Origin: Leclercia adecarboxylata | Lineage (GTDB): Bacteria; Pseudomonadota; Gammaproteobacteria; Enterobacterales; Enterobacteriaceae | NCBI RefSeq assembly: GCF_006171285.1 | Contig: NZ_CP040889.1 | Coordinates: 4,278,001 to 4,342,000, forward strand | DNA: 64,000 nt | Direction: 5' to 3' | Shown: positions 9,720 through 18,388 of the stretch, piece after piece | How positions within the stretch are numbered: the stretch's first letter is position 1 | Layout: the number at the start of each line of letters is the position of its first letter | Program-made: the position numbers and the translations under genes | Notes under the pieces: model-generated | Seen by the model: only the letters and a program-made list of their open reading frames with translations | What the model was told of the DNA's origin: nothing | Databases searched by the model: none

Positions 9720-10343
9720 TCACAGCATGCCATTATTGCCGTGGCGTAAAAACGCCGGGCGCTGGTTTAAACGTTCAAACCAGGCCTCAATCGCGGGCAC
9801 GTCCGGATGCTCAAAAGGCGTCATCTTCCAGCGGTTCACCGACAGCCCCAGCACTACGTCCGCCAGAGTAAAGGTTTCGCCTGCCACCCAACAGCCGGTT
9901 TTTTGCAGCTGCCGTTCAAGGATCATAACGCAGTGGTTCCACTCCTTGATCCCCGCCGCAATACGGGCCGGATCGTTATAGTCCGGGTTTTTGCGCCCCA
10001 GCGCCGGGAAGACATAGCGCCAGGCGTTGTTGAATTCCGAAGCCTGCCAGTCCATCCAGCGTTCGACGTTGGCACAGGCCTGCGGTTCTACAGGAAGCAG
10101 GTCGTCGCGCCCGGCCTTGCGCGCCAGATAGCGGCAGATGGCGTTGGATTCCCACAGCACGAAATCATTATCGATTATCACCGGCACCATGGCGTTCGGG
10201 TTCAATTTGCGAAATGCCTCGGTTTCCGTAGAGGCAAAGCCGCTGCCGTAATCCTCCTGCTGATAGTCCAGGCCCGCTTCTTCGCAGGTCCAGAGCACTT
10301 TGCGCACGTTGATGGAGGTGGTTTTGCCAAGAATTCTGAGCAT
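9720..10343 (-). CDS. Glutathione S-transferase family protein
   Basis: 207 residues. The thioredoxin-like N-terminal domain has the GST glutathione-site pattern AMVPVIIDNDFVLWESNAICRYLA (cis-Pro and the ES pair) near residues 50-73. The all-helical C-terminal domain runs from about 90 (VERWMDWQASEFNNAWRYVF). A start at 10343 (MLRILGKTTS) matches family N-termini; the longer frame to 10436 adds 31 residues without family resemblance. Substrate unknown. Confidence 0.88.
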   Translation of the reverse strand: MLRILGKTTSINVRKVLWTCEEAGLDYQQEDYGSGFASTETEAFRKLNPNAMVPVIIDNDFVLWESNAICRYLARKAGRDDLLPVEPQACANVERWMDWQASEFNNAWRYVFPALGRKNPDYNDPARIAAGIKEWNHCVMILERQLQKTGCWVAGETFTLADVVLGLSVNRWKMTPFEHPDVPAIEAWFERLNQRPAFLRHGNNGML

Positions 10344-10457
10344 TGTTTTTACGCCTTTGGGTTGAGTGCGGAGCCCCGTCCGGATGAGTGTTAACGACTT
10401 TGGAACTATGACTGTCAATGATACTGTGGCATGCAAACATATTAGGGGATTATAAGA

Positions 10458-10679
10458 ATGAAGATTGTTTTTGTGCCCGCATTAATCGTAGTCCTGATTG
10501 ATAAAGAACAGGAGATGGGGCGGGAATTAACCCGGCAGGACGTTGAATCCATCCGCGATGGCGCCACGGCCATTCGTCTGCCGGACGAGGCTGCCGAGGA
10601 GATGATCAGAGAGCGCGGCTACCGCGATATTGATCCAGAGAATGTGTGGGGCGAGTGGCAGGCGTACAAAGCTGGCTGA
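10458..10679 (+). CDS. Small conserved hypothetical protein
   Basis: 73 residues starting MKIVFVPALIVVLIDKEQEMGRE, with an acidic, helical remainder (LTRQDVESIRDGATAIRLPDEAAEEM). GGGGATTATAAGA precedes the ATG, an acceptable ribosome-binding site. I do not recognise a family. It is divergent from the GST gene, with a 114-bp gap. Confidence 0.6.
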   Translation: MKIVFVPALIVVLIDKEQEMGRELTRQDVESIRDGATAIRLPDEAAEEMIRERGYRDIDPENVWGEWQAYKAG

Positions 10680-10707
10680 ATGACGCCCGACATGTGAGTT
10701 GCATCCA

Positions 10708-10739
10708 TAATCGTTATATAGTCAAATATATAACGATTA
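10708..10739. repeat. 13-bp inverted repeat upstream of the DUF1543 gene
   Basis: TAATCGTTATATA at 10708-10720, six bases GTCAAA, then the exact complement at 10727-10739. It lies 20 bp before the DUF1543 start, so it may be an operator. Its outer TAATCGTTATA is repeated exactly at 12368-12378 in the LysR/old-yellow-enzyme divergent promoter. Confidence 0.8.
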
Positions 10740-10758
10740 ACATGCTTAGAGGGTATCA

Positions 10759-11262
10759 ATGAATCTGTATATGTTTTATATCGGTGGCAACGCCGGTAAA
10801 TCGAATATTGAAGTGCATGACATTCAGTTTGTCGCCGCCAACCAACCGAAAGATGCCTGGCCTGCGCTACGTGAAGCCTGGTTTGGGGATAGCGATAAAA
10901 TTCATATCGATGGTTACAGCCGCATCACCTGGGCCGATGGCTATTCCGTCTCGCTTTCCCCTGAGCCATCGCCGTCTGCGCAGAAACTGTTTTTCGTCAA
11001 CGCGGGTGGTTACAGGCCGGATACCCTTGCCGAGCTGCATGAATTCGATCTCTTTGTCGCCGAAAATGCGCAGGGTGCGAAGAAAAAGGCGATGAAAACG
11101 CTGCTCTGTGGCGTCGATCAGCAGCATAAAGACAACCTGAAAGAGGTTGATGATTGCCTGTTGCTTGAGAAGATCGGAGATCTGTTTATTCATCTGACGC
11201 CCTGCGAGACAGGTGTCCGCGACCGTCCAGAATGGCAGGGCTATCAACCGATAGGGGTGTAA
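10759..11262 (+). CDS. DUF1543 domain protein
   Basis: 167 residues. The pattern MNLYMFYIGGNAGKSNIEVHDIQFVAA...AWFGD...HIDGY is that of DUF1543 proteins, which consist of a duplicated alpha/beta module (second copy near LFFVNAGGYRPDTLAELHEFDLFVAENAQGAKKKA). Function unknown. The start follows AGAGGGTATCA. A perfect inverted repeat sits immediately upstream. Confidence 0.8.
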   Translation: MNLYMFYIGGNAGKSNIEVHDIQFVAANQPKDAWPALREAWFGDSDKIHIDGYSRITWADGYSVSLSPEPSPSAQKLFFVNAGGYRPDTLAELHEFDLFVAENAQGAKKKAMKTLLCGVDQQHKDNLKEVDDCLLLEKIGDLFIHLTPCETGVRDRPEWQGYQPIGV

Positions 11263-11386
11263 GACCTCAGGGACAGCCGCACATTTCAGGCGGCGTCCTG
11301 TTTTGAAGACATTATGCTACTGTTGCCCGCTACTCAGCCTGAGCCTGCAAAACACACTCCTTGCGCGCGGGCCATCGCCGGATTAA

Positions 11387-12298
11387 CTATGATCGCCCCG
11401 GCAGGACAAATTCAGCCTGGCTGCCAGGCACCAGCGATGACCTCAATTTTTCAATAAACGTGCTGACCCGAAGGGGAAGGTAACGTGTTGTTGGCAGCAC
11501 CGCCCAGACTGACAACGCCTGAGGATTGGCATCAACGAAATTAATCTCAACAAGCGTCCCGTTGCGGATCTCTTTCATGACATCCCAGCGGGTCAGCTGC
11601 GCAATGCCCAGACCCTGGGTACACAACTCTCTTACCCCTTCGACGTTATCGGAGCTGAAGCGTCCATCAACACCGACCCTGAGGAGTTCGCCATCACGTT
11701 CGAACATCCATTGAGGAACGCTGCTGAGCCTGAGGCAATGATGCTTCAGTAAATCATCAACACGATGCGGCATACCAATCGTCTTCAGATACTCGGGTGA
11801 GGCGCAGACTATTCGCGGATTGTCAGCAATTTTGCGGGCGATGAGCGTGGAGTCCTTCAAGGGGGCGATACGTATGGCGACATCGAACCCTTTCCCTACA
11901 ATATCAACCACATCTTCGGTAAATTGCAGGTCGATACGTAACGTTGGATTTTCTGATAACAGTTCTGATATCAGAGGCAAAATATGACGTCGCCCAAATC
12001 CCGAAGGGGCGGTTACCCTCAATAATCCGGTCGCGCCTTGAGTTGAAGGCGAAAACAGCGCCCGGGCTCCTGACTCTGCCTCAATAAGCGCCCGGGCATA
12101 AGGCAGAAATTCCATACCCTCCTGCGTTAATGAAACAGACCGGGTCGTCCTTTGTAAAAGACGCGTTCCCAGCTCGCTTTCAAGCGAGGCGAGGCGTCTT
12201 GAAACGGCCATAGCTGAAATACCCTGTCGTTTCGCCGCCTGGGTCAGACTGTGCGTTTCGGTTATAACCAGAAAGAGGGCAACGTCCTGCAAATTCAT
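11387..12298 (-). CDS. LysR-family regulator
   Basis: 303-residue LysR regulator of the CrgA-like group (N-terminal DVALFLVITETHSLTQAAKRQGISAMAVSRRLASLE; effector domain from GLLRVTAPSGFGRRHILPL). ATG at 12298 is spaced five bases from GGAG, whereas the GTG at 12304 has no room for a site. It is divergent from the old-yellow-enzyme gene at 12461 and most likely controls it. Inducer unknown. Confidence 0.88.
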   Translation of the reverse strand: MNLQDVALFLVITETHSLTQAAKRQGISAMAVSRRLASLESELGTRLLQRTTRSVSLTQEGMEFLPYARALIEAESGARALFSPSTQGATGLLRVTAPSGFGRRHILPLISELLSENPTLRIDLQFTEDVVDIVGKGFDVAIRIAPLKDSTLIARKIADNPRIVCASPEYLKTIGMPHRVDDLLKHHCLRLSSVPQWMFERDGELLRVGVDGRFSSDNVEGVRELCTQGLGIAQLTRWDVMKEIRNGTLVEINFVDANPQALSVWAVLPTTRYLPLRVSTFIEKLRSSLVPGSQAEFVLPGRS

Positions 12299-12359
12299 AA
12301 TCACTCCGGTATTTGCATCGTCGAAAATGTCATTAACAGGCTAACAAAAATCACTCGAT

Positions 12360-12378
12360 TATAACCATAATCGTTATA
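12360..12378. promoter_or_regulatory. Candidate LysR-box between the divergent genes
   Basis: TATAAC - CATAATC - GTTATA is a symmetric A/T-rich site in the 162-bp gap between the LysR gene and the old-yellow-enzyme gene, of the type LysR proteins bind. Assignment is by position and symmetry only. Confidence 0.45.
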
Positions 12379-12460
12379 CAGCCTTATCATTTTGCCCCGT
12401 TTAAGCCTGAATAAACAGTGATTATAGTGTGTTCACGTTTTAATTTGTCAGGAGCACATC

Positions 12461-13558
12461 ATGAATACAATACCTCTTTTTACGCCGGGCAGAATTGGCG
12501 GGATTGATTTAAAAAACCGTCTGGTCGTCGCACCCATGACCCGGGTCACCGCCTCAGAAGACGGGATCGCCAGCGATCGTATGAAGGTTTACTACGAGAG
12601 TTTTGCCCGCGGTGGTTTCGGCCTGGTGATATCAGAAGGGATTTATATTGATCAAAAATGGTCCCAGACCTACGCCTTTCAGGCAGGGTTAACCAGCCCG
12701 GAACAGATGGCAGGCTGGCGCAACGTTACCGACGCAGTCCACCAGCAGAACGGGCGAATTTTTGCACAAATCCAGCACGCTGGGGCACTCTCCCAGGGAA
12801 ACTATTTCAGGGAGGGTACTGTGGCACCCAGCGCCGTTCGTCCGGCTGGCAAGCAGATGACGTTTTATCGGGGTGAAGGGGAATACCCTGTGCCACGTGA
12901 ACTCGCTGAAGACGAAATAGAGGACATTATTGAAAGCTTTGCCGATGCGGCTGCGCACGCCGTTTTCGAAGCAGGCTTTGATGGGGTGGAGATCCATGGT
13001 GCCAATGGTTATCTTCTCGATCAGTTCTTCACGGATTATACCAATCAGCGGACCGATCGCTGGGGCGGGGATATCGCTGGCCGCCTTCAACTCAGCCTTG
13101 ACGTTATTCAGTCTGTCAGACAGCGGGTAGGTCATGATATTCCGGTAGGGATCCGTATCTCGCAGGGGAAAGTAAATGACTTTTTCCATAAATGGGCCAA
13201 CGGCGAGGACGATGCCCGTGTGGTATTTTCGCTGCTTGCTCAATCGGGTATCGATTACCTGCACCTGACGGAATACGAAGCCTGGCAACCCGCATTTCCT
13301 GATAACCCGCTCTCATTGATTGAGCTGGCGCGGAAATATGCTCCACAGCTAACGCTTATGGCTAATGGCAGCCTCCATGATGAGGCGCGGGCGACAGGGG
13401 TGATCGAGAAGGGGGCCGATTTCATTGCGCTTGGCCGTGGCGCACTGGCAAATCATGACTGGCCTGAACGTGTTGCTGCGGGCGGCACGGTACGCGAATT
13501 TGATACCGCGATCCTCGGACCCATCGCCACTATTAAAGATTGCGAACTTTCTCTCTGA
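12461..13558 (+). CDS. Old yellow enzyme family NADH:flavin oxidoreductase
   Basis: 365-residue FMN-dependent TIM-barrel oxidoreductase. Signature regions are LVVAPMTRVTA near residue 22 (FMN binding), GRIFAQIQHAGALS near 100, and GVEIHGANGYLLDQFFTDYTNQRTDRWGG near 175 (the HGANGYLxxQF motif that binds substrate carbonyl through His/Asn). Members reduce activated C=C bonds such as enones or nitro compounds. AGGAGCACATC precedes the start. Transcribed divergently from a LysR gene that is its probable regulator. Confidence 0.88.
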   Translation: MNTIPLFTPGRIGGIDLKNRLVVAPMTRVTASEDGIASDRMKVYYESFARGGFGLVISEGIYIDQKWSQTYAFQAGLTSPEQMAGWRNVTDAVHQQNGRIFAQIQHAGALSQGNYFREGTVAPSAVRPAGKQMTFYRGEGEYPVPRELAEDEIEDIIESFADAAAHAVFEAGFDGVEIHGANGYLLDQFFTDYTNQRTDRWGGDIAGRLQLSLDVIQSVRQRVGHDIPVGIRISQGKVNDFFHKWANGEDDARVVFSLLAQSGIDYLHLTEYEAWQPAFPDNPLSLIELARKYAPQLTLMANGSLHDEARATGVIEKGADFIALGRGALANHDWPERVAAGGTVREFDTAILGPIATIKDCELSL

Positions 13559-13564
13559 TGCTTC

Positions 13565-13591
13565 AGCCCCGAATCATTTTTCGGGGCTTTT
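13565..13591 (+). terminator. Intrinsic terminator after the flavin oxidoreductase
   Basis: AGCCCCGAA - TCATTT - TTCGGGGCT followed by TTTT. It lies between two converging genes and can serve the rightward gene; the A tract on the other side would help leftward transcription of the MFS gene too. Confidence 0.85.
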
Positions 13592-13593
13592 CA

Positions 13594-14781
13594 CTAACAC
13601 ACCACAGCGCTCTTTCGCGAAGTCCAGAACGTCAGCACAACCGCGCTCAGCAGTAAAATGCTGCTCATCGCAAAGGTGCTCTGCCAGCCAATATGATCAA
13701 AAACCATGCCGCCCGCCGTGGAACCCAGGGCAATCGACAACTGGATCACCGCCACCATCAGCCCACCGCCTGCTTCTGCATCGTCGGGCAGAGTACGGGC
13801 GATCCACGACCACCATCCCGTAGGTGCCGCTGTCGCCAGCAGTCCCCAGAGCCCCAATAGCAGGGCCACGATCCAGAGGCTGTGTCCGGTCAGGACCAGC
13901 ATTCCGGCGATGGCGGCCATCAAGAGCGGGATTGCCATTAAGGTCTGATAAAAGCGCGCGTTCAGAAAAGTGGCGATAATCAGCGTGCCCACAAAACCGG
14001 CGATGCCGATGGTGAGCAGGATCAGCGATAAACCGGAGGCGCTGACGTGGGTGACGGTCTCCAGGAACGGGCGCACGTAGGTGAATAATGCAAACTGCCC
14101 CATAAAGAACAGGCCGCAGGCGAACAGGCCCACGGAAACCACCGGCTGACGGAACAGGCGCAGTACCGTACCGCGTGACGGCTGATTATTCTCCATCTTC
14201 GGCAGGCTGAAGCATTGCCAGATGAAGGCCACAACCGCAACGGGAACCAGACACAGGAAGGCGCCGCGCCAGCCAATGGTAGCCCCGAGATAGCTGCCGA
14301 GCGGGGCGGCAACCACCGTCGCCAGGGCGTTACCGCCGTTAAAAATCGCCAGCGCGCGGGAAACCTGATGCGGCGGCACCAGACGCATGGCCGTTGCCGC
14401 AGAGAGCGACCAGAAGCCGCCGATGGCAATGCCAATCAGCGCTCGCCCGGCCATATAGACCAGATAGCTGGAGGCGAGGGCGATAATGAGCCCCGACAAC
14501 GCCATCAGGATCGTCATGCCCAACAGGAGCATTTTACGGTTTATGCTCCCGGCAAGTTGCGGGAGGCTCAGGCTGGTCAGAACCGCCAGCGCGCCGGAGA
14601 TGGCAATGCCCTGGCCCGCCATCCCCTCGGTGACGCCGAGATCTCCGGCGATGGGCGTAAGCAGGCTGACCGGCATAAATTCCGAGGCGATCAGCACGAA
14701 CACGCACAGGGTCATGGCAAAAATACCGCCCCAGTATGCGTGCGGAGTTTTATGATGTGTGGTTTGGCTCAGTGGTGACAT
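13594..14781 (-). CDS. MFS efflux transporter (DHA1 type)
   Basis: 395-residue inner-membrane protein with twelve predicted helices, resembling NepI/YdhP-type drug or nucleoside exporters. The conserved family pattern FVLIASEFMPVSLLTPIAGDLGVTEGMAGQ is at residues 28-57. Substrate is not inferable. Only 48 bp separate its start from the hydrolase gene upstream, so the two may be co-transcribed leftward. Confidence 0.85.
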   Translation of the reverse strand: MSPLSQTTHHKTPHAYWGGIFAMTLCVFVLIASEFMPVSLLTPIAGDLGVTEGMAGQGIAISGALAVLTSLSLPQLAGSINRKMLLLGMTILMALSGLIIALASSYLVYMAGRALIGIAIGGFWSLSAATAMRLVPPHQVSRALAIFNGGNALATVVAAPLGSYLGATIGWRGAFLCLVPVAVVAFIWQCFSLPKMENNQPSRGTVLRLFRQPVVSVGLFACGLFFMGQFALFTYVRPFLETVTHVSASGLSLILLTIGIAGFVGTLIIATFLNARFYQTLMAIPLLMAAIAGMLVLTGHSLWIVALLLGLWGLLATAAPTGWWSWIARTLPDDAEAGGGLMVAVIQLSIALGSTAGGMVFDHIGWQSTFAMSSILLLSAVVLTFWTSRKSAVVC

Positions 14782-14829
14782 ATTCAGATTTCATAAAGGC
14801 CACCTGTAAGACACAGGTGGCGCAGAGGG

Positions 14830-15963
14830 TTATTTCAGACTGGTTTTGAAGAACTGCTCAAACTGACCGAACGGGATCTTACCGGCAGCGTTGTCGTATA
14901 AGTCGACGTGGTTGGCACCCGGGACAATCACCAGCGCTTTCTGTTTGCTGCCGACGGCCTTATAGGCGTCTTCAGCGAAGTAGCGTGAGTGGGCTTTTTC
15001 ACCGGTAACGATAAGCGTCGGAATAGCGATTTCGCTGGCGTAGCTCAGCAGCGGCATATTCATGAACGACAGCGGCATGGTCGCGGTCCAGGCGCCGGTA
15101 GAGTTCACTGAACGTTCGTGGAAGCCGCGCGGCATCCGGTAGTAATCGAAGAACTCTTTCAGGACCGGGTGCGGATCGGCAGGTAACGCCTCTGGCAAAA
15201 TACGGTCAGCCGCGCTCGCTTTGCCGTTCTCGACATAAATATCATGCCCGGCATGGGCAAAGGTGCCGCTCTCGGCGTCCTTCCAGCGCTGTTCGTTCAG
15301 GTACTGCAATACGGCATGGCGATCGGCAGCAGAGTAACGGTCTTTGCCATCACCCACGCCGTGGCCCATCGCCCGGCTCATGTCATACATCACGCTGGTG
15401 GCGACCGCCTTCACGCGGGTGTCCATGGACGCCGCGTTCAGCGCCATTCCGCCCCAGCCGCAGATGCCAATAATGCCGATCCGGTTGCGATCCACCTCTT
15501 TCTGTAATCCCAGGAAATCCACTGCCGCGCTGAAGTCTTCGGTGTTGATATCCGGGGAGGCGACATTGCGCGGCTGGCCGCCACTTTCCCCGGTGTATGA
15601 GGGGTCGAAGGCCAGGGTCACAAAGCCTTTCTCCGCCAGGGTCTGCGCATACAGGCCGCTGGACTGCTCCTTCACCGCGCCAAACGGTCCGCTCACGGCA
15701 ATCGCGGCCAGCTTGCGGTTGCCCCGGTCTTTCGGCAGATAGAGATCGCCCACCAGGGTGATGCCGTAGCGGGTCTGGAATGTCACCTTGCGGTGATCCA
15801 CCTTCTTGCTTTCGGCAAAGGTCTTGTCCCATGTCGTCACCATCGACACAGGAGCGTTCGGATTGGTTGTTTCTGCATAACTCATCGTCGTTACTCCACT
15901 TAAAGATGCACATAGCAGCATTGCAGGCAGGGCCGCCGTCAGTTTTTGTGTGAACGTTTTCAT
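14830..15963 (-). CDS. Secreted alpha/beta hydrolase (DLH/YcjY-like)
   Basis: 377 residues with a signal peptide (MKTFTQKLTAALPAMLLCASLSG..., cleavage around ASLSG-VTTMSYA). The alpha/beta fold has a nucleophile elbow GICGWGGMAL with Cys168 where serine hydrolases have Ser, as in dienelactone hydrolase-like proteins. The acid and histidine are likely in VTGEKAHSRYF and PGANHVDLYD. Periplasmic location is inferred. Divergent from a LysR gene, which carries a stop codon. Confidence 0.8.
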   Translation of the reverse strand: MKTFTQKLTAALPAMLLCASLSGVTTMSYAETTNPNAPVSMVTTWDKTFAESKKVDHRKVTFQTRYGITLVGDLYLPKDRGNRKLAAIAVSGPFGAVKEQSSGLYAQTLAEKGFVTLAFDPSYTGESGGQPRNVASPDINTEDFSAAVDFLGLQKEVDRNRIGIIGICGWGGMALNAASMDTRVKAVATSVMYDMSRAMGHGVGDGKDRYSAADRHAVLQYLNEQRWKDAESGTFAHAGHDIYVENGKASAADRILPEALPADPHPVLKEFFDYYRMPRGFHERSVNSTGAWTATMPLSFMNMPLLSYASEIAIPTLIVTGEKAHSRYFAEDAYKAVGSKQKALVIVPGANHVDLYDNAAGKIPFGQFEQFFKTSLK

Positions 15964-16075
15964 AAGAGGTACCGGGCTGTGTTGGGGTGAGGCCAGTATA
16001 GTTAGCAGAAATAGTGCTGATTAGAGGGTGAAAACTGCTAGGATTCATACCAAATTGTTCTGAATTGAGGGCGTG

Positions 16076-16960
16076 ATGGCCAAACGGGAAAATTACAACG
16101 AGCTGTACCTGTTTATGCAGGTGGTGCGGGAGGGGAGCTTTACCGCTGCAGCCCAACGGCTTGGTCTGGCCCAGTCCGGGATCAGCCGTTCCGTACGCGA
16201 GCTGGAAGAGCGGCTCGGCGTGCAGCTGCTGGTGCGTACCACGCGCAGGCTGTCGCTGACGCAGGCAGGGGAGCAGCTCTATCAGGCGACGGAATCCGCT
16301 TTTGACGCGCTGGACAGCGGGCTTGCCACCCTGGCGCACTATCGCGAGACCCCCTCCGGCAGGGTACGCATCAATGCCAGCCAGCATGCCATCGATAAAT
16401 GTCTGTTGCCGAAGCTGGCGGTATTCAAACAGCGCTACCCGGATATCCGGCTGGAACTGATGAATGAGAGCCGTTTCGTTGACATCATCGCCGAGCGATT
16501 CGATGCCGGTGTCCGGCTGGGACCGGAGGTCGGGCCCGGCATGGTCGCCACTCGTATCACTCCTGACATGGAGATGGCGGTGGTGGGCACGCCCGACCAT
16601 CTTCGCCGCTACGGATTCCCCCAGACGCCCGCAGATTAAGCCGCCCATCCCTGCATTGCCTATCAGTTTGCTGACGGCAGCCTTTATCATTGGGAACTGA
16701 TTCAGGACGAGAAAAGCATCAGGCATCGCCCCGAGGGGCAGTGGGCGCTCTCCGACAGCTATATGGAGGCCGAGGCCGCCCGCCTGGGTCTGGGGCTGGC
16801 TTACGTTCCGGTAGAGCTGGTGGAGAATGATTTACAGCGCGGGACCCTGATCCGGGTGTTGCAGCGCTACAGCCTGCGTATGGACGGGTTGTTCCTCTAT
16901 TATCCCCATCGCAACGTGTCACCAGCCTTAAGAGCGGTAATCGATACGCTGAAAATTTGA
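16076..16960 (+). pseudogene. LysR-family regulator interrupted by in-frame TAA
   Basis: A 294-codon LysR gene in a single frame from ATG 16076 (GAGG at 16067-16070) to 16960, broken by TAA at 16637-16639 (codon 188). Upstream is the wHTH (GSFTAAAQRLGLAQSGISRSVRELEERLG). Downstream, still in frame, are the remaining effector-domain residues (AHPCIAYQFADGSLYHWE ... YMEAEAARLGLGLAYVPVELV). One base change, such as TTA to TAA, explains it. The N-terminal piece keeps the DNA-binding domain and dimer helix but loses half the effector domain. Its natural target is probably the divergent hydrolase. Confidence 0.88.
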
Positions 16961-16970
16961 GGGTGAATTT

Positions 16971-17002
16971 TGTAGGCCGGGCAAGCGCAGCGCCCCCGGC
17001 AA
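16971..17002. repeat. REP-like palindromic unit
   Basis: TGTAGGCCGGGCAAGCGCAG followed by CGCCCCCGGCAA has the form of the enterobacterial REP/BIME Y-unit (GCCGGG...CCCGGC). It sits 10 bp after the LysR stop. Confidence 0.75.
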
Positions 17003-17318
17003 GCCCTTTCTGGAAGACGCCTCGCAAACCACAAAGTAACCCTGTGTAAATCAGGGTTAACGCTTTTCTTCCCAGTTTCAGGGTCGTAAAGTCAATGCGT
17101 TGCGGCACCTGATAGCCCAACTCATCGTGGGAGAAAAGTTCACCTCCTGTGTGCCTGATTGCTGGCGGAGTTTGTGAAAGAACCCTATATCACTGCGCAT
17201 TGAGTGCGGGTGTAATCATTCAGGGGCTCATTGGCCCCTTTGCTTTTTTTAAAGAAAGAGGGGGAGTGGATACAACCCAATAACCAGGCAGCACTCTATT
17301 TCCTCGCGTCACTAAATT
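17003..17318. other. Gene-free stretch with two hairpins
   Basis: No credible gene on either strand. It contains a stem TAACCCTG/CAGGGTTA at 17037-17059 and an intrinsic terminator at 17222-17250 (AGGGGC - TCATTG - GCCCCT, then TTGC and seven T). The terminator has no recognised gene upstream of it, suggesting a lost gene or a small untranslated RNA ending there. Confidence 0.55.
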
Positions 17319-17359
17319 GCATTACGCGACAATTTGTCGCATAATTTTAATCGTAATGC
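17319..17359. promoter_or_regulatory. Nested palindromic operator of the toxin-antitoxin pair
   Basis: GCGACAATTTGTCGC at 17326-17340 is a palindrome, nested within a wider inverted pair GCATTACG (17319-17326) and CGTAATGC (17352-17359). It lies 70-110 bp upstream of the antitoxin start, where autoregulating antitoxins bind. Confidence 0.65.
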
Positions 17360-17431
17360 GTCAAACTGGCGTAACGATTGAAACCATCCCAATACCTTAC
17401 TGGCGCGGGTGACTAAATGATGAGGTTTAAA

Positions 17432-17668
17432 ATGGCAACAAGCATTCGACTGGATGATGATTTCGTTGAAGAAGTGAAAATTCACGCAGAAGCGATGAGC
17501 CGTAGTGTACCCAAGCAGATTGAGCACTGGGCTAAGATTGGGCGTATTGCTGAGGATAATCCAGATCTGCCGTTTTCCTTTATTAGCGAAATTCTGCTGG
17601 CGAAATCAGAAATGGATAACGGGAGAATGAAGAAATATGTGCGCAGAAAAGACAGATCGGGAAATTGA
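17432..17668 (+). CDS. ParD-like antitoxin
   Basis: 78 residues: MATSIRLDDDFVEEVKIHAEAMSRSVPKQIEHWAKIGRIAEDNPDLPF, the pattern of ParD-like antitoxins with an N-terminal ribbon-helix-helix DNA-binding domain. ATG at 17432 is spaced six bases from GAGG. It overlaps the toxin gene by 32 bp, so the two are translated together. Expected to neutralise the toxin and repress the operon at the upstream palindromes. Confidence 0.85.
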   Translation: MATSIRLDDDFVEEVKIHAEAMSRSVPKQIEHWAKIGRIAEDNPDLPFSFISEILLAKSEMDNGRMKKYVRRKDRSGN

Positions 17669-17966
17669 GGTCTACCAGTCAAGTCGCTTTGAAAAAGTCT
17701 TTAAACGCCTGACCAAAGAGGAGCAGGATAGCGTTGATGTAGAGATTGAACACATCATTGAAAACCCGGAAATAGGCGAAAAGAAGAAGGGGGATCTCAG
17801 TTATCTGTGGGTGCATAAGTTTTACATGGGGAAACAGCAATACCTGCTCGGTTATACCTGGCTTGAACATAAGCTGGTGATCTACCTCCTGAGTTTGGGC
17901 ACTCATGAGAATTACTATGATGAGCAAAAGCGGCACCGCAAAGCCGACCTGAAACTACTTGGTTAA
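17637..17966 (+). CDS. RelE/ParE-superfamily toxin
   Basis: 109 residues: EVYQSSRFEKVFKRLTKEEQDSVDVEIEHIIENPEIGEKKKGDLSYLWVHKFYMGKQQYLLGYTW..., a RelE/ParE-like fold. Whether it cleaves mRNA or poisons gyrase cannot be told from sequence. The start at 17637 lies within the antitoxin reading frame, the usual compact arrangement. Confidence 0.83.
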   Translation: MCAEKTDREIEVYQSSRFEKVFKRLTKEEQDSVDVEIEHIIENPEIGEKKKGDLSYLWVHKFYMGKQQYLLGYTWLEHKLVIYLLSLGTHENYYDEQKRHRKADLKLLG

Positions 17967-18013
17967 GATCAGCGAGCACATTCAGAGCGGTAAAACAGTT
18001 AGTTACCCCATGA

Positions 18014-18033
18014 TTCCCTCACCAATGAGGGAA
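18014..18033. terminator. Hairpin between converging toxin and DinI-like genes
   Basis: TTCCCTC - ACCAAT - GAGGGAA between two convergent genes; a weak T-rich stretch (CCGTTTATCATTTT) follows on the plus strand. Confidence 0.5.
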
Positions 18034-18051
18034 CCGTTTATCATTTTGGCA

Positions 18052-18291
18052 TCATTCCGAAACCAGCCACATATCCGCTTCTTCAAACATCTCTTCCAGC
18101 ATGCGGTTCAGCTTTTCCCGATCGCTTTTACTGGCATCGCTGTTCAGGCCGTTTGCCTGCATCGGCTTAACCTTCACTTCGGCTTCCGGAAAGATGCGGT
18201 GCACGCGCTTAGTTAATTCTTCGAGGATGATTTCCCGGGCACCTGCGAGTCCCGCAACGTTTCTTTTGTCGTAAACCAGTTCAACGAACAT
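18052..18291 (-). CDS. DinI-like family protein
   Basis: 79 residues: MFVELVYDKRNVAGLAGAREIILEELTKRVHRIFPEAEVKVKPMQANGLNSDASKSDREKLNRMLEEMFEEADMWL. This matches the DinI/MsgA family, small acidic proteins that modulate RecA filaments. A LexA box 17 bp upstream of the start supports SOS control. The acidic C-terminal helix, which mimics DNA in DinI, is present. Confidence 0.88.
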   Translation of the reverse strand: MFVELVYDKRNVAGLAGAREIILEELTKRVHRIFPEAEVKVKPMQANGLNSDASKSDREKLNRMLEEMFEEADMWLVSE

Positions 18292-18307
18292 AACAGATCC
18301 CTATAAA

Positions 18308-18327
18308 TACTGTTTTAATGTACAGCA
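18308..18327 (-). promoter_or_regulatory. LexA (SOS) box
   Basis: On the minus strand TGCTGTACATTAAAACAGTA, which keeps CTG-N10-CAG and most of the LexA consensus. It is immediately upstream of the DinI-like gene. Confidence 0.85.
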
Positions 18328-18388
18328 TTTTCACCGCAGCAATAAAATCTGTCAAGGCAATCGGCAGCCTCTGTCAGCGCCCGCATCT

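Noticed and set aside
17003..17318. Attachment site or integrase remnant near the toxin-antitoxin pair
   Set aside because: No integrase fragment or direct repeats could be seen.
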